The translations under genes and the position numbers were made by a program. Of a stretch of 64,000 nucleotides of DNA, positions 16,403 through 24,859 are shown piece after piece (within the stretch, counting starts at the first letter, position 1; the number at the start of each line of letters is the position of its first letter). Origin of the DNA: Tropicibacter sp. R16_0 (GTDB taxonomy: Bacteria; Pseudomonadota; Alphaproteobacteria; Rhodobacterales; Rhodobacteraceae); the NCBI RefSeq assembly GCF_017743935.1, contig NZ_JAGHRE010000017.1, positions 1 to 64,000 on the forward strand, written 5' to 3'. Under the pieces are notes generated by a model. That model ran no database searches. It saw nothing but the letters and a program-made list of their open reading frames with translations, and was not told where the DNA came from.

Positions 16403-17598
16403 CCGTATCTGACCGCCCGACCGTCCGCCTGAAACCCAAAGCCAATGCCCGCGCCCTGCGGCATGGGTTTCCGTGGGTATACGCCAACGAGCTGGTCACT
16501 GACCGCCGTACCAAAAAACTGGCCCCCGGCACGTTGGCCGTGCTCGAAGATGACGCGCGCCAGCCTTTGGGGCTGGTGTCGGTCAATCCGAACTCAAAGA
16601 TCATCGCGCGGATACTGGACCGTGATCCGGCTGCCAACCTGGATGCGGCCTGGTTCGATCGTCGCCTGCGTCGCGCGCTGCAGCTGCGCGAAAATCTGTA
16701 TAATACACCGTTCTATCGTCTGGTGCATGCCGAAGCTGATGGCTTGCCGGGTGTGGTGATCGACCGCTTCGGCGAGGCTTGCGTGCTGCAACCCAATGCC
16801 GCCTGGGCCGAGGCTCATCTGGATCTGCTGTCCGAGGCGCTGGCGAAGGTCACCGGGGTCACCACCATCCTCAAGAACGCTTCGGGCCGCACGCGGGGTC
16901 TGGAGGGGTTGGATGATGTCAATGCGGTGCTCATGGGCGCCGCGCCGGACGCCCCTGTTCATGTGCCGATGAACGGGGCGACCTATATGGCGGACCTAAC
17001 CGGCGGCCAGAAAACCGGGCTCTTCTTTGATCAGCGGGAAAATCACGCCTTTGGCGCGCGGTTGGTTCACCCGGGCGCCAAGGTATTGGATGTTTTTTCG
17101 CATGTGGGCGGCTTTGGCCTTGCCATGCTTGCCGGTGGCGCGGGCGAGGCGCTGTCAGTGGATGGGTCTGCCGCCGCCTTGAGCCTGGCAGAGCAGGGCG
17201 CTGAGGCAAGCGGGATGGGGGGCCGTTTCACCACGCGCAAGGGGGATGCCTTTGACGTGCTGACTGCCCTGGCAGATGAGGGGCAAAGTTTTGACGTGGT
17301 GATCTGCGACCCACCAGCCTTTGCGCCCTCTAAACAGGCACTGGATGCTGGTCTGCGCGCATATGAACGTGTGGCTCGACTGGCCGCACCCCTAGTGCGC
17401 GAGGGGGGCTATCTTGGTCTGTGCTCCTGCTCCCATGCCGCTGATCTGGGCAAGTTCCGCACCGCATCGGCGCGTGGCATTGGACGGGCTGGGCGTAATG
17501 CGCAGCTGCTGCACACTGGATACGCAGGCCCGGATCACCCGCAACTGCCGCAACTGGCCGAAAGCGGTTACCTCAAGGCGGTCTTCTTCCGCCTATGA
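16387..17598 (+). CDS. rlmI: RlmI-type class I SAM-dependent 23S rRNA methyltransferase
   Basis: This is a 403-residue protein. An N-terminal PUA-like domain (RLKPKANARALRHGFPWVYA) is followed by a linker domain and a Rossmann methyltransferase with FFDQRENHAFGARLVHPGAK, VLDVFSHVGGFGLAMLAGGA and the catalytic-loop VVICDPPAFAPSK. The C-terminal CSCSHAADLGKFRTA is typical of RlmI/YccW, which methylates C5 of a cytosine in 23S rRNA. The start codon lies in a hairpin loop. The stop overlaps the PIN-domain gene (ATGA). Confidence 0.85.
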   Translation: MTAPFSVSDRPTVRLKPKANARALRHGFPWVYANELVTDRRTKKLAPGTLAVLEDDARQPLGLVSVNPNSKIIARILDRDPAANLDAAWFDRRLRRALQLRENLYNTPFYRLVHAEADGLPGVVIDRFGEACVLQPNAAWAEAHLDLLSEALAKVTGVTTILKNASGRTRGLEGLDDVNAVLMGAAPDAPVHVPMNGATYMADLTGGQKTGLFFDQRENHAFGARLVHPGAKVLDVFSHVGGFGLAMLAGGAGEALSVDGSAAALSLAEQGAEASGMGGRFTTRKGDAFDVLTALADEGQSFDVVICDPPAFAPSKQALDAGLRAYERVARLAAPLVREGGYLGLCSCSHAADLGKFRTASARGIGRAGRNAQLLHTGYAGPDHPQLPQLAESGYLKAVFFRL

Positions 17599-18137
17599 GG
17601 GCCGTTCTGGACACCTGCGTCATCTATCCCACAGTGATGCGCGAGATGCTGTTGGGCGCGGCCAAGGCGGGTTTCTACACCCCGCTGTGGTCGGCCCGCA
17701 TCCTGGAGGAATGGGCGCGCGCCAGCATCAAACTGGGCCCCACGGGAGAGGCGCAGGCCCGGTCCGAGATTGCACTTGCGCGTGCGAATTGGCCAGGGGC
17801 CGAAGTTGCGCCGACACCGGGGCTGGAACAACGCCTGTGGCTGCCTGACGCGGCGGATGTTCACGTGTTGGCCGCAGCGGTTGCGGGATCGGCGGATGTG
17901 ATCGTTACCGTCAATCGACGCGACTTTCCGCGTCATCTGTTGGCGGAAGAGGGGCTGGACCGCATCGACCCTGACACCTTGCTTATGCAGTTTTGGCAGG
18001 GCGGGCCCGATCAGATCGCCTCGGTCGCGGCAAAAGTGCTGGACGAGGCCAATCGTCTGTCCGGGGACGCATGGGAACTGCGCCCGTTGTTGAAAAAAGC
18101 GCGCCTGCCGAGATTAGCAAAGGCTCTGTCTGTCTAG
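17595..18137 (+). CDS. PIN-domain protein, RSP_2648 type
   Basis: This is a 180-residue protein. The PIN fold shows the first acidic residue in VLDTCVIYP, ILEEWARAS, then LPDAADVHVLAAAVAGSADV with the conserved D-x-D region, and VTVNRRDFPRHLL. PIN domains are usually Mg-dependent ribonucleases. The gene overlaps the rRNA methyltransferase stop by 4 bp, hinting at a role in RNA metabolism. No antitoxin gene is adjacent, so a toxin role is not supported. The name is from memory. Confidence 0.75.
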   Translation: MRAVLDTCVIYPTVMREMLLGAAKAGFYTPLWSARILEEWARASIKLGPTGEAQARSEIALARANWPGAEVAPTPGLEQRLWLPDAADVHVLAAAVAGSADVIVTVNRRDFPRHLLAEEGLDRIDPDTLLMQFWQGGPDQIASVAAKVLDEANRLSGDAWELRPLLKKARLPRLAKALSV

Positions 18138-18168
18138 CCGCAGTTTGATGGCTTTTGGGCGCCTCATT

Positions 18169-18219
18169 CGCCAATTGGCGGAAAATTGGCTAATATGTCT
18201 CTTTTTGACACTTTGTCAG
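18169..18219. promoter_or_regulatory. Palindromes upstream of the methyltransferase gene
   Basis: CGCCAATTGGCG (18169-18180) is a perfect 12-bp palindrome. About 26 bases further on, TGACACTTTGTCA (18207-18219) forms a second dyad that includes a TTGACA-like -35. Either could be an operator; no regulator is known. Confidence 0.35.
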
Positions 18220-18232
18220 TCAGGGGGACACC

Positions 18233-19045
18233 ATGTCGACCACCGCAGCGAATTTTGTCGGAGATATCCCGCACCACTATGACACGGGTTTGGGACCAGC
18301 GATCTTTTACGACTATGCGGACCGATTGGTCGAGAGATGCACCGCAACTGCGGCGGCTGATGTTATCGAGATGGCGGCAGGTACGGGTATTGTCAGCCGC
18401 AAGCTTCGCGATCATCTGAACCCGGACGCAGCCCTGACGGTAACCGATCTGAATGCGCCTATGTTGGACATTGCGCAATCAAAGTTTTCAGAGGGTGAGA
18501 AGGTATTGTTTCGGACGGCCGATGCGATGCAGCTGCCATTTGACGACGACAGCTTTGATCTGATGCTGTGCCAATTCGGCGTGATGTTTTTTCCTGACAA
18601 GCCCGCGTCCTACCGCGAGGCAAAGCGAGTTCTAAGATCCGGTGGACGCTACGTGTTCAACGTCTGGAGCGCGATGTCTGAAAACCCGTTCTCCGAGGTC
18701 GCGCACACCGTCGCCGCCAGCTTTTTCCCCGATGACCCGCCAGGTTTTTACAAGGTTCCGTTCCACTATGGTGACCCGGATGTCGTTCGTGCGGATCTGG
18801 CCATTGCTGGCTGGTTGGATGTGGAGCACGTGACCACAAAGATCGACAAGGTGGTGGCTGACCCCAAGGGCTTTGCGACCGCTCTGGTCTATGGCAATCC
18901 GCTGATCGAACAAATCAGGGAACGGGGCGGTGTTGATCCGGATGAGGTGGCAGATGCAATGCTGAGCGCGCTTCAGGGTCAGTTCGGCTTGGATGAAATG
19001 ACGATGCCCTTGTCCGCAACTTTGTTTGACTGCCGTATGCCGTGA
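18233..19045 (+). CDS. Class I SAM-dependent methyltransferase
   Basis: This 270-residue protein has a UbiE/Methyltransferase-11-like fold: DVIEMAAGTGIVSRKLRDHL (motif I), ALTVTDLNAPMLDIAQSKF (motif II) and ADAMQLPFDDDSFDLMLCQF (motif IV), then EAKRVLRSGGRYVFNVWS. The N-terminus contains PHHYDTGLGPAIFYDYADRL. GGGGG sits before the ATG. The substrate is unknown. It stands alone between palindromes and a bidirectional hairpin. Confidence 0.8.
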   Translation: MSTTAANFVGDIPHHYDTGLGPAIFYDYADRLVERCTATAAADVIEMAAGTGIVSRKLRDHLNPDAALTVTDLNAPMLDIAQSKFSEGEKVLFRTADAMQLPFDDDSFDLMLCQFGVMFFPDKPASYREAKRVLRSGGRYVFNVWSAMSENPFSEVAHTVAASFFPDDPPGFYKVPFHYGDPDVVRADLAIAGWLDVEHVTTKIDKVVADPKGFATALVYGNPLIEQIRERGGVDPDEVADAMLSALQGQFGLDEMTMPLSATLFDCRMP

Positions 19046-19068
19046 CCGCATCGGTTGCCTGAAACACG

Positions 19069-19096
19069 ACACCCGCGCCAAAGATAGCGCGGGTGT
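19069..19096. terminator. Convergent-gene hairpin
   Basis: ACACCCGCGC (19069-19078) and GCGCGGGTGT (19087-19096) form a perfect 10-bp stem. It lies between the ends of two convergent genes (methyltransferase and Ntn hydrolase) and probably ends both transcripts. There is no long T-run. Confidence 0.6.
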
Positions 19097-19116
19097 AAGT
19101 GCATTTGGCGGGCTGT

Positions 19117-20208
19117 TTACGATCCTGCACCCGGCCGGCAGGGGGTGAATTCGATCATCCGGCGACCTTCGTTGGCCTGGGCCATCGCGTCGGCGCAGAC
19201 CTGACCGCCGTTCAGCTCATGGGCGATCTTGGCATCGGTGATCGAGTAGCTGATCTCGGCTGCGGTCGAGAAGTCGCGCACCGTCACCACATCATCACCC
19301 AGGATCGTCCGGCTGGTCTGCCAAGTGGTGTAGGTGTCTCCGATGGTGGGATCGATGACCTGTGCCGGGACGCTCGCGCCACTGTCGTACATGTTCTGCA
19401 CCGTGCCAAGCGCCTGTGCTTTGGACATGCCTTCGAGCGTGATGTTCTGGTTCAACCAGGCCAGGCGCAAGTGACGGCTGGGCGACGAAATGTCAGCGGG
19501 CACATTGGCAGCGGTCTTGCCATCTTCGGCGTTGAACTGGGCGATATTGGCGCGGTGCTCTTGCAACAGCGGGGCGTTGGCTTTGACGCCAAGGTCGCTG
19601 TCGGCAACATTGCCGGTATAGACCATGACCTTGCCGCCTTCGTTCACCTGGAACAGGATGACGTCGCCGTTGGCATCAACCGCCGAGACATGGACACCGT
19701 GTTGACCGGCTGCGCCCAGATCCGCAGACCAGGCAAGCTGGAACTCGCCGGCCTCATAGGCGGCGGCGATCTGCGGGGCGGTGTCGTACATTGCGACCAG
19801 ATAGCCGGGTGCGTCGGCCAGGTTCACGGCAGGGGCGCCGGTGTCCTGATATTTGCCGATGAACTCTGCGCTGACGCTCATGTAAAGCGTGTCGGCCACC
19901 ATCCCCTTGTCGTTGAAGGCCTGCGCCTGCACCCCGTGGAAGGCATTGTTTTCAACCCAGGCCACGGTGAAGTTGCGGGCGTCTGCGTCAGCCTGCGCGG
20001 CGTAGCCGTCTGCTGCATATGTGGTGACATCGTCGCCCACGCCAAAGGTCACAAGGTCCATCCCGGTTTTCTTGCCCCAGTCGACCGAGCGTACATAGGC
20101 GACGCCGTGGTCCGAGGGTTTGGCCAGACGCGAGCAGGCGTCAGCGGCAGAGGCAAGAGCAGTTGAGGTCATCAAGGTGGCCATCATCAGTTTCGAAAGG
20201 GAGGTCAT
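19117..20208 (-). CDS. Linear amide C-N hydrolase, choloylglycine hydrolase family
   Basis: This 363-residue protein has a signal peptide ending ASAADA; processing would expose the catalytic N-terminal Cys (CSRLAKPSDHGVAYVRSVDW) of an Ntn hydrolase. The block WVENNAFHGVQAQAFNDKG is typical. Family members act on bile salts, penicillin V or N-acyl homoserine lactones; the natural substrate here is unknown. The protein is probably periplasmic. A 16-bp sequence upstream of its promoter region is repeated before the divergent XRE gene, suggesting shared control. Confidence 0.8.
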   Translation of the reverse strand: MTSLSKLMMATLMTSTALASAADACSRLAKPSDHGVAYVRSVDWGKKTGMDLVTFGVGDDVTTYAADGYAAQADADARNFTVAWVENNAFHGVQAQAFNDKGMVADTLYMSVSAEFIGKYQDTGAPAVNLADAPGYLVAMYDTAPQIAAAYEAGEFQLAWSADLGAAGQHGVHVSAVDANGDVILFQVNEGGKVMVYTGNVADSDLGVKANAPLLQEHRANIAQFNAEDGKTAANVPADISSPSRHLRLAWLNQNITLEGMSKAQALGTVQNMYDSGASVPAQVIDPTIGDTYTTWQTSRTILGDDVVTVRDFSTAAEISYSITDAKIAHELNGGQVCADAMAQANEGRRMIEFTPCRPGAGS

Positions 20209-20260
20209 ATCGGTTCTCCGTCTATCTTGGTGGATTGATCATCGTTCTGATGTTCAGATA

Positions 20261-20386
20261 GACGTTCAATCATCGCTTTGCAACGGTGTGCCGTGCGATT
20301 TGATTGCATGGCTGCTATGCATAATGTGTTCATGTGGGTTGATAACCGGAGTGTTCGGCGTTAGGTCAGTGACGTTCAATCATCGC
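20261..20386. promoter_or_regulatory. 16-bp direct repeat between the Ntn hydrolase and XRE genes
   Basis: GACGTTCAATCATCGC occurs at 20261-20276 and 20371-20386, 110 bp apart. One copy is upstream of the hydrolase, the other just before the XRE gene. This is a candidate operator for that regulator, by inference. Confidence 0.5.
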
Positions 20387-20402
20387 GACTTGGGGAAATG
20401 AC

Positions 20403-20741
20403 GTGCATTTCAAAGATGACGCCGAACTTGGCAAACATATCGCAAGCAAGATCGCGGCCCTGATCGAGGAGCAGGGAACCAACCCCGGTGCCGTGGCGCG
20501 CGAGGCAGGGCTGGGGGTTACATCGGTGCGCGATATCCTGAGCGGTCGCGCCAAGACACCCAACGTGGCGACGTTGGTCAAGATCGCAAATGTACTGCAC
20601 GCGGACCCGGGTGATCTGATCACGCCGATGCAAAGCGACCCGCAGGCCAATGCGCTTTATTTTGCGTTGGACGAGGACAATCAGCGCCGCGTGCGCGCGA
20701 TCATGCGCGCGCTGCTCAGCGATCAAGAGGCGCGCGGCTAG
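20403..20741 (+). CDS. XRE-family HTH regulator
   Basis: This 112-residue protein has the Cro/C1 HTH: KIAALIEEQGTNPGAVAREA, then GVTSVRDILSGRAKTPNVAT. The C-terminal tail is helical and basic. The start is GTG at 20403. It faces away from the Ntn hydrolase gene; the repeats between them suggest it controls that enzyme and itself. Its last bases overlap the convergent M48 gene by 4 bp. Confidence 0.8.
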   Translation: MHFKDDAELGKHIASKIAALIEEQGTNPGAVAREAGLGVTSVRDILSGRAKTPNVATLVKIANVLHADPGDLITPMQSDPQANALYFALDEDNQRRVRAIMRALLSDQEARG

Positions 20742-21424
20742 GCCTGACCCCAGCGGGTTTCCAACGCTTCCAAAGCGGCGATGCGTTCAGTGGTTTTGGG
20801 GTGGCTCATCAACCAGGCCGGGGTGACGCCCGCGCGCTGGCCGGTCAGCTCTTCGAGCTTGTGGAACAGCGATTTCTGCGGGCCGATCCCGATGCCTGCC
20901 TTGGTCAACAGGGCCGCAGCGTATTCATCAGCCTCGTATTCATCGGAACGGGACAGGCGTGCGGCCAGCAAGGATGTCAGACCGCCCGCGATCCAGGCCC
21001 CGATAAAGGGGATGAACCGGCTCAGGATCATGGCCAACGCGGTGCGCATGGCGTTCTGGCCGGAAAAATCGATCATCCGGCGGCGCGAATGCCCTAGCGC
21101 CACATGCCCCAACTCATGCGCGATGACCGAGGCCATTTCCGGCCCTGTAATCTCACCATTCTTGTATTTGCGATAAAACCCGCGCGTGATGAAGATGCGC
21201 CCATCCGGGGCGGCCAACCCGTTCACTGGATCGATTTCGTAGATGTAAACCGGGATGCGATGCAGGTCGAGCGCTGCGGCCAGCCGGTCGGTCAGTGCCT
21301 TCAGGCCGGGATCGGCCAGCTCGGTCGATCGTGCGTCAAGCTCGCGGTTGGTGCGCCAAACCGAGAACCGGTACATCGCCAGCGCATACAAGATCGCCAG
21401 CAGGATTGGGGTGAACCTGATCAT
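20738..21424 (-). CDS. M48-family zinc metalloprotease
   Basis: This 228-residue protein has a membrane anchor near residues 5-20. The HELGH motif lies in ASVIAHELGHVALGH and the third zinc ligand is probably in SDEYEADEYAA. A second hydrophobic hairpin (FIPFIGAWIAGGLTSLLA) lies between them. It resembles HtpX/Ste24-type membrane quality-control proteases, though shorter. The gene starts 56 bp after the DUF3604 gene on the same strand and may be co-transcribed. Confidence 0.8.
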   Translation of the reverse strand: MIRFTPILLAILYALAMYRFSVWRTNRELDARSTELADPGLKALTDRLAAALDLHRIPVYIYEIDPVNGLAAPDGRIFITRGFYRKYKNGEITGPEMASVIAHELGHVALGHSRRRMIDFSGQNAMRTALAMILSRFIPFIGAWIAGGLTSLLAARLSRSDEYEADEYAAALLTKAGIGIGPQKSLFHKLEELTGQRAGVTPAWLMSHPKTTERIAALEALETRWGQA

Positions 21425-21479
21425 GTTTCAAAGATGGGGCCAAGGGGCGGGCAGGGCAAGGGACCCGCCCGCATTGTGA

Positions 21480-23399
21480 TCATCCTTCGGGGGCATACCA
21501 GATGGGTGAGGTATAGGCGCGCTCTTGCCCGATGCGGACCGCATCCGCGGGAACCTCGGCCCCCAGGCGCACCTGGTCATAGAGCACCCAACGGGGGGTC
21601 GGGATCTCCAGAACGCGGGCGTAGTAGAAGGCCTGCTGACCGGCATCGAAATCCGGATCGGTCCAGACGGTGGCGAGTTCCGACGCGCCGATGGTGTTGG
21701 TCCAGCTTGCGGCCTGCTCATCGACCGTGTTGCCGACGGGCGGAACCTTTCCGTTGGCGTCCGGTTCCCGATCACCGGACCAGGCAACGTCATAGACCTT
21801 TTCATGGAGCGCACCCTCTGCGTCCATCCAGCCCTTGATGATCTGCACCCGGTCCAGATTGGCCCCAATGGGGTCGCGCAGGGCGTAGACCATGAACGTA
21901 GGCGCGTCCGAGGTCGCCGCGCGCAGGTCACCGCCCATGGGCACGCCCTTGTCATAGCCAACAAAGGCGGGGTTGCGGGTGCGCAGGTCAGCGTCCGAGA
22001 ACTCCCACCCGCCAAAGAAGCGCACCGCCATGCGCGGGCCGGTGGTGGCGTAAACCTCGCGCCGGACCATGGCGTCCCAGATCGAAGCGCGGGTGTTCTC
22101 TTCGGCCCAGACCCCGGTGTAGCCCGAGGCAACCAGCGACCAGCCGGGGAATTCACCTTGATCGGTTTTGGTAAACGGATGCGTCATGCGGGTGAGCGAC
22201 GGTTCGGCGTTGGTGGCCTTGCCGAAATAGTTGTCGCTGTCGGCGGTCGCGAGCGATGTGTGGCTGTCGGTCGCGCCTGAAAAGCCAAAGCGATAGGGGT
22301 TGATGCCGAACTTCTGTTCCAGCGCAAAGCCCTGTTTCAACGCCTCGCGGGCGTATTCGCCGCGCAACATCTCAGGGGTCTTGGCCTCGGTCAGGTCGAG
22401 GTTGCCGGCATCCCAGGTCTCATAGTCGGCAAATTCGTCATCCGGGCTCAGAACCGGATGGGTCTCGCCATCGCCCTTGATCTGGGTGATTTCATAGAGC
22501 GGCTCCCATTTTGCCCGGGCAATGACATAGGCTTCGTCGACCATATCGCCGGTAAAGCGCTCGTCGGTGGGAAACATGATGCCGTTTGACAGGTTGCCGT
22601 TGTGAGCAAGCGCAAAGGCCTGACCGCCGGTCTTGGCCTCATAATCCTCTAGCCAGGCATAAAGCCCCATGGGGTCCGTCGTGCCGCCGGGGCCTTGGGT
22701 GACCATCGGCTCGACCTGCTGCGCCCTGTTGGCACCGTCGCGCAGGATCACATTGCGGTGGAGGTTGTTGCCCTTGTCGAGCGAAGTCCATTCAAAGCCG
22801 TGAAAGGCGGTGAACCGGCCGGGCTCATTATAGGTCTCGGCCGTTTGGATCAGGTCCTCCCATACCGATGCATAGATGGGGGAGCCGGGCGAATAATCCG
22901 CAATAAGTTTCGGGTCCATTTCACCTTGGGAAAAGGTTGTGATCAGGTCGAGCGTGGCGTTGACCGAGGCTTCTCCACCCTCATTGATGGCCTCGCTCCA
23001 GCGGCGGCCCTGATCGGTGGCCAGAACGTTTGGGGCGCCATCCTTGAGGTCAAAGATCATGCCCATGCCGTCGGAGTGTTCGGTCACGACCAGCCAATCC
23101 AGCGGGCGGGCCAGCTTGACCGGTTGGCCCGAAGCGGCGGTGACTTCCTCGCCCCGCGCGAACTTATAGGCGGTATCGGGGCCGGTGGTATTGCCAAACA
23201 GGCCCGCATCCATCGAATAGCCGGTGTGCAGATGTGTATCACCCCAGAACACGCGGCTGGGAAACGAGCGCTTGGCATAGGGCGAATAGGCCTTGCCCGG
23301 ATAAAGCCCCTGAAGGGATTCCTGAGAGGGGACAAATTGTGCAGCGGCGGGGCCGGTCAGGGCAACGGCGGCGGCGGAAAGAAGCAATAAACGTTTCAT
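21480..23399 (-). CDS. DUF3604 family exported protein
   Basis: This 639-residue protein has a signal peptide ([17 protein letters not shown]). The mature part starts with the DUF3604 pattern [19 protein letters not shown] and continues [32 protein letters not shown] and [20 protein letters not shown]. The D-T-H-x-H and H-S-D motifs resemble PHP metal sites, suggesting a metal-dependent hydrolase, but no activity is established. The ATG at 23399 has GGGGG upstream. Confidence 0.85.
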   Translation of the reverse strand: MKRLLLLSAAAVALTGPAAAQFVPSQESLQGLYPGKAYSPYAKRSFPSRVFWGDTHLHTGYSMDAGLFGNTTGPDTAYKFARGEEVTAASGQPVKLARPLDWLVVTEHSDGMGMIFDLKDGAPNVLATDQGRRWSEAINEGGEASVNATLDLITTFSQGEMDPKLIADYSPGSPIYASVWEDLIQTAETYNEPGRFTAFHGFEWTSLDKGNNLHRNVILRDGANRAQQVEPMVTQGPGGTTDPMGLYAWLEDYEAKTGGQAFALAHNGNLSNGIMFPTDERFTGDMVDEAYVIARAKWEPLYEITQIKGDGETHPVLSPDDEFADYETWDAGNLDLTEAKTPEMLRGEYAREALKQGFALEQKFGINPYRFGFSGATDSHTSLATADSDNYFGKATNAEPSLTRMTHPFTKTDQGEFPGWSLVASGYTGVWAEENTRASIWDAMVRREVYATTGPRMAVRFFGGWEFSDADLRTRNPAFVGYDKGVPMGGDLRAATSDAPTFMVYALRDPIGANLDRVQIIKGWMDAEGALHEKVYDVAWSGDREPDANGKVPPVGNTVDEQAASWTNTIGASELATVWTDPDFDAGQQAFYYARVLEIPTPRWVLYDQVRLGAEVPADAVRIGQERAYTSPIWYAPEG

Positions 23400-23496
23400 G
23401 AAAACCCCCATGAGTCTGAAGCAAAGTCATAGCAGCGATGGCCATAGCTTTGCACGTAAGGGGTGAGATACGAAGGGAAATCTTCCGCGCAGCGCG

Positions 23497-24681
23497 TTAG
23501 CGCGTCAACTCGCGCATGCCCTGTTCCAGACCCGAAAGGGTCATCGGCACCATGTTGTCGGCAAAGATCTCGCGGATCATGCTGATGGAATGGGTGTAGT
23601 CCCAATACTTCTTGGGCACAGGGTTGATCCAGAGGTTTGAATTCCACTGATCCCGCGCGCGTTCCAGCCAAACCTGACCGGCCTCGGGGTTCCAATGCTC
23701 GTTGGCACCGCCGGGATAGGCGATTTCATAGGGGGACATGCTGGCGTCGCCCACAAAGATGCATTTGTAGTCTGGCCCATAGGTGCGCAGCACTTCATGC
23801 GTGGGCATCTGTTCGTCCCAGCGGCGACGGTTGTCGCGCCACACGCCCTCGTACAGACAGTTGTGGAAGTAGAAATATTCCAGATGCTTGAACTCGGCCC
23901 GGGCCGCGGAAAACAGCTCTTCCACCACCTTGATATGCGGATCCATCGAGCCGCCGACGTCCAGGAACAGCAGCACTTTGACCGCGTTGTGACGCTCGGG
24001 GCGGGTTTTCACGTCCAGATAGCCGTGCTCGGCCGTGGCGCGGATGGTGCCGTCCAGATCCAGCTCTTCGTTGGCACCTTCGCGCGCCCAACGGCGCAGG
24101 CGTTTGAGGGCCACCTTGATGTTGCGGGTGCCCAGCTCGACGGTGTCGTCCAGGTTCTTGAACTCACGCTTGTCCCAGACTTTGACCGCCCGTTTGTGGC
24201 GGCTTTCCTTCTGGCCGATGCGCACGCCTTCGGGATTGTAGCCATAGGCGCCAAACGGAGAGGTCCCGGCGGTGCCGATCCACTTGTTGCCGCCCTGGTG
24301 GCGCCCCTGTTGTTCCTTGAGCCGCTCTTGCAGCGTCTCCATCAGCTTTTCAAAGCCGCCCATGGCCTCGATCTCGGCCATCTCTTCGGGGCTCAGGTGC
24401 TTTTCGGCCATCTTTTCCAGCCAGTCGCTGGGAATATCGACGGCCTCGATCACCTGCTGAAAGCTGATCTCCTCCAAACCCTTGAAGCTGTGCGCAAACG
24501 CCTGATCGAACTTGTCGATGTTGCGTTCGTCTTTCACCATCGACACGCGGGCGAGGTAATAGAACGCCTCGACATCGTATGTGGCCAGACCCCGTTTCAT
24601 CCCCTCCAGAAAGGTCAGGTATTCGCGCAAGGATACGGGAATGCCAGCTTTGCGGAGGTTTTCGAAAAAGGGCAGGAACAT
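23497..24681 (-). CDS. VWA-domain (CoxE-like) protein
   Basis: This 394-residue protein is of the family that works with MoxR AAA+ ATPases in assembling or activating metalloenzymes. The metal-ion site is in VLLFLDVGGSMDPHIKVVEE, with DxGGS in place of DxSxS. The charged linker EEMAEIEAMGGFEKLMETLQ precedes it. The MoxR partner lies 1.9 kb upstream on the same strand, with a lipoprotein and a 55-residue membrane protein between them. The target is unknown. Confidence 0.8.
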   Translation of the reverse strand: MFLPFFENLRKAGIPVSLREYLTFLEGMKRGLATYDVEAFYYLARVSMVKDERNIDKFDQAFAHSFKGLEEISFQQVIEAVDIPSDWLEKMAEKHLSPEEMAEIEAMGGFEKLMETLQERLKEQQGRHQGGNKWIGTAGTSPFGAYGYNPEGVRIGQKESRHKRAVKVWDKREFKNLDDTVELGTRNIKVALKRLRRWAREGANEELDLDGTIRATAEHGYLDVKTRPERHNAVKVLLFLDVGGSMDPHIKVVEELFSAARAEFKHLEYFYFHNCLYEGVWRDNRRRWDEQMPTHEVLRTYGPDYKCIFVGDASMSPYEIAYPGGANEHWNPEAGQVWLERARDQWNSNLWINPVPKKYWDYTHSISMIREIFADNMVPMTLSGLEQGMRELTR

Positions 24682-24685
24682 GAGA

Positions 24686-24853
24686 TCAGAGCGCCAATCG
24701 GTGAAGGATAAGTGTTGCTACCACCCCAACAAGCGCAAAAGCAATTCCGTAACCGGCCGCATACTGGGCAATATCCGCCCCTGTGCCGTTACGTTTTTTG
24801 GCGGTCATACCGCCCAGAACCGCCCCTACAAGGGCAAATCCGATAATGATCAT
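24686..24853 (-). CDS. 55-residue membrane protein
   Basis: The protein has two hydrophobic helices (MIIIGFALVGAVLGGMTAKK and YGIAFALVGVVATLILHRL) around a short charged loop (KKRNGTGAD). It ends 4 bp before the VWA gene and starts 6 bp after the DUF2927 gene, so it fits tightly in the operon. Similar short proteins in related genomes have, from memory, been misnamed apolipoprotein acyltransferase. Function is unknown. Confidence 0.65.
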   Translation of the reverse strand: MIIIGFALVGAVLGGMTAKKRNGTGADIAQYAAGYGIAFALVGVVATLILHRLAL

Positions 24854-24859
24854 CTGCGT

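Noticed and set aside
17595-18137. VapC-type toxin
   Set aside because: PIN domain is clear, but there is no antitoxin gene and it is coupled to an rRNA methyltransferase.
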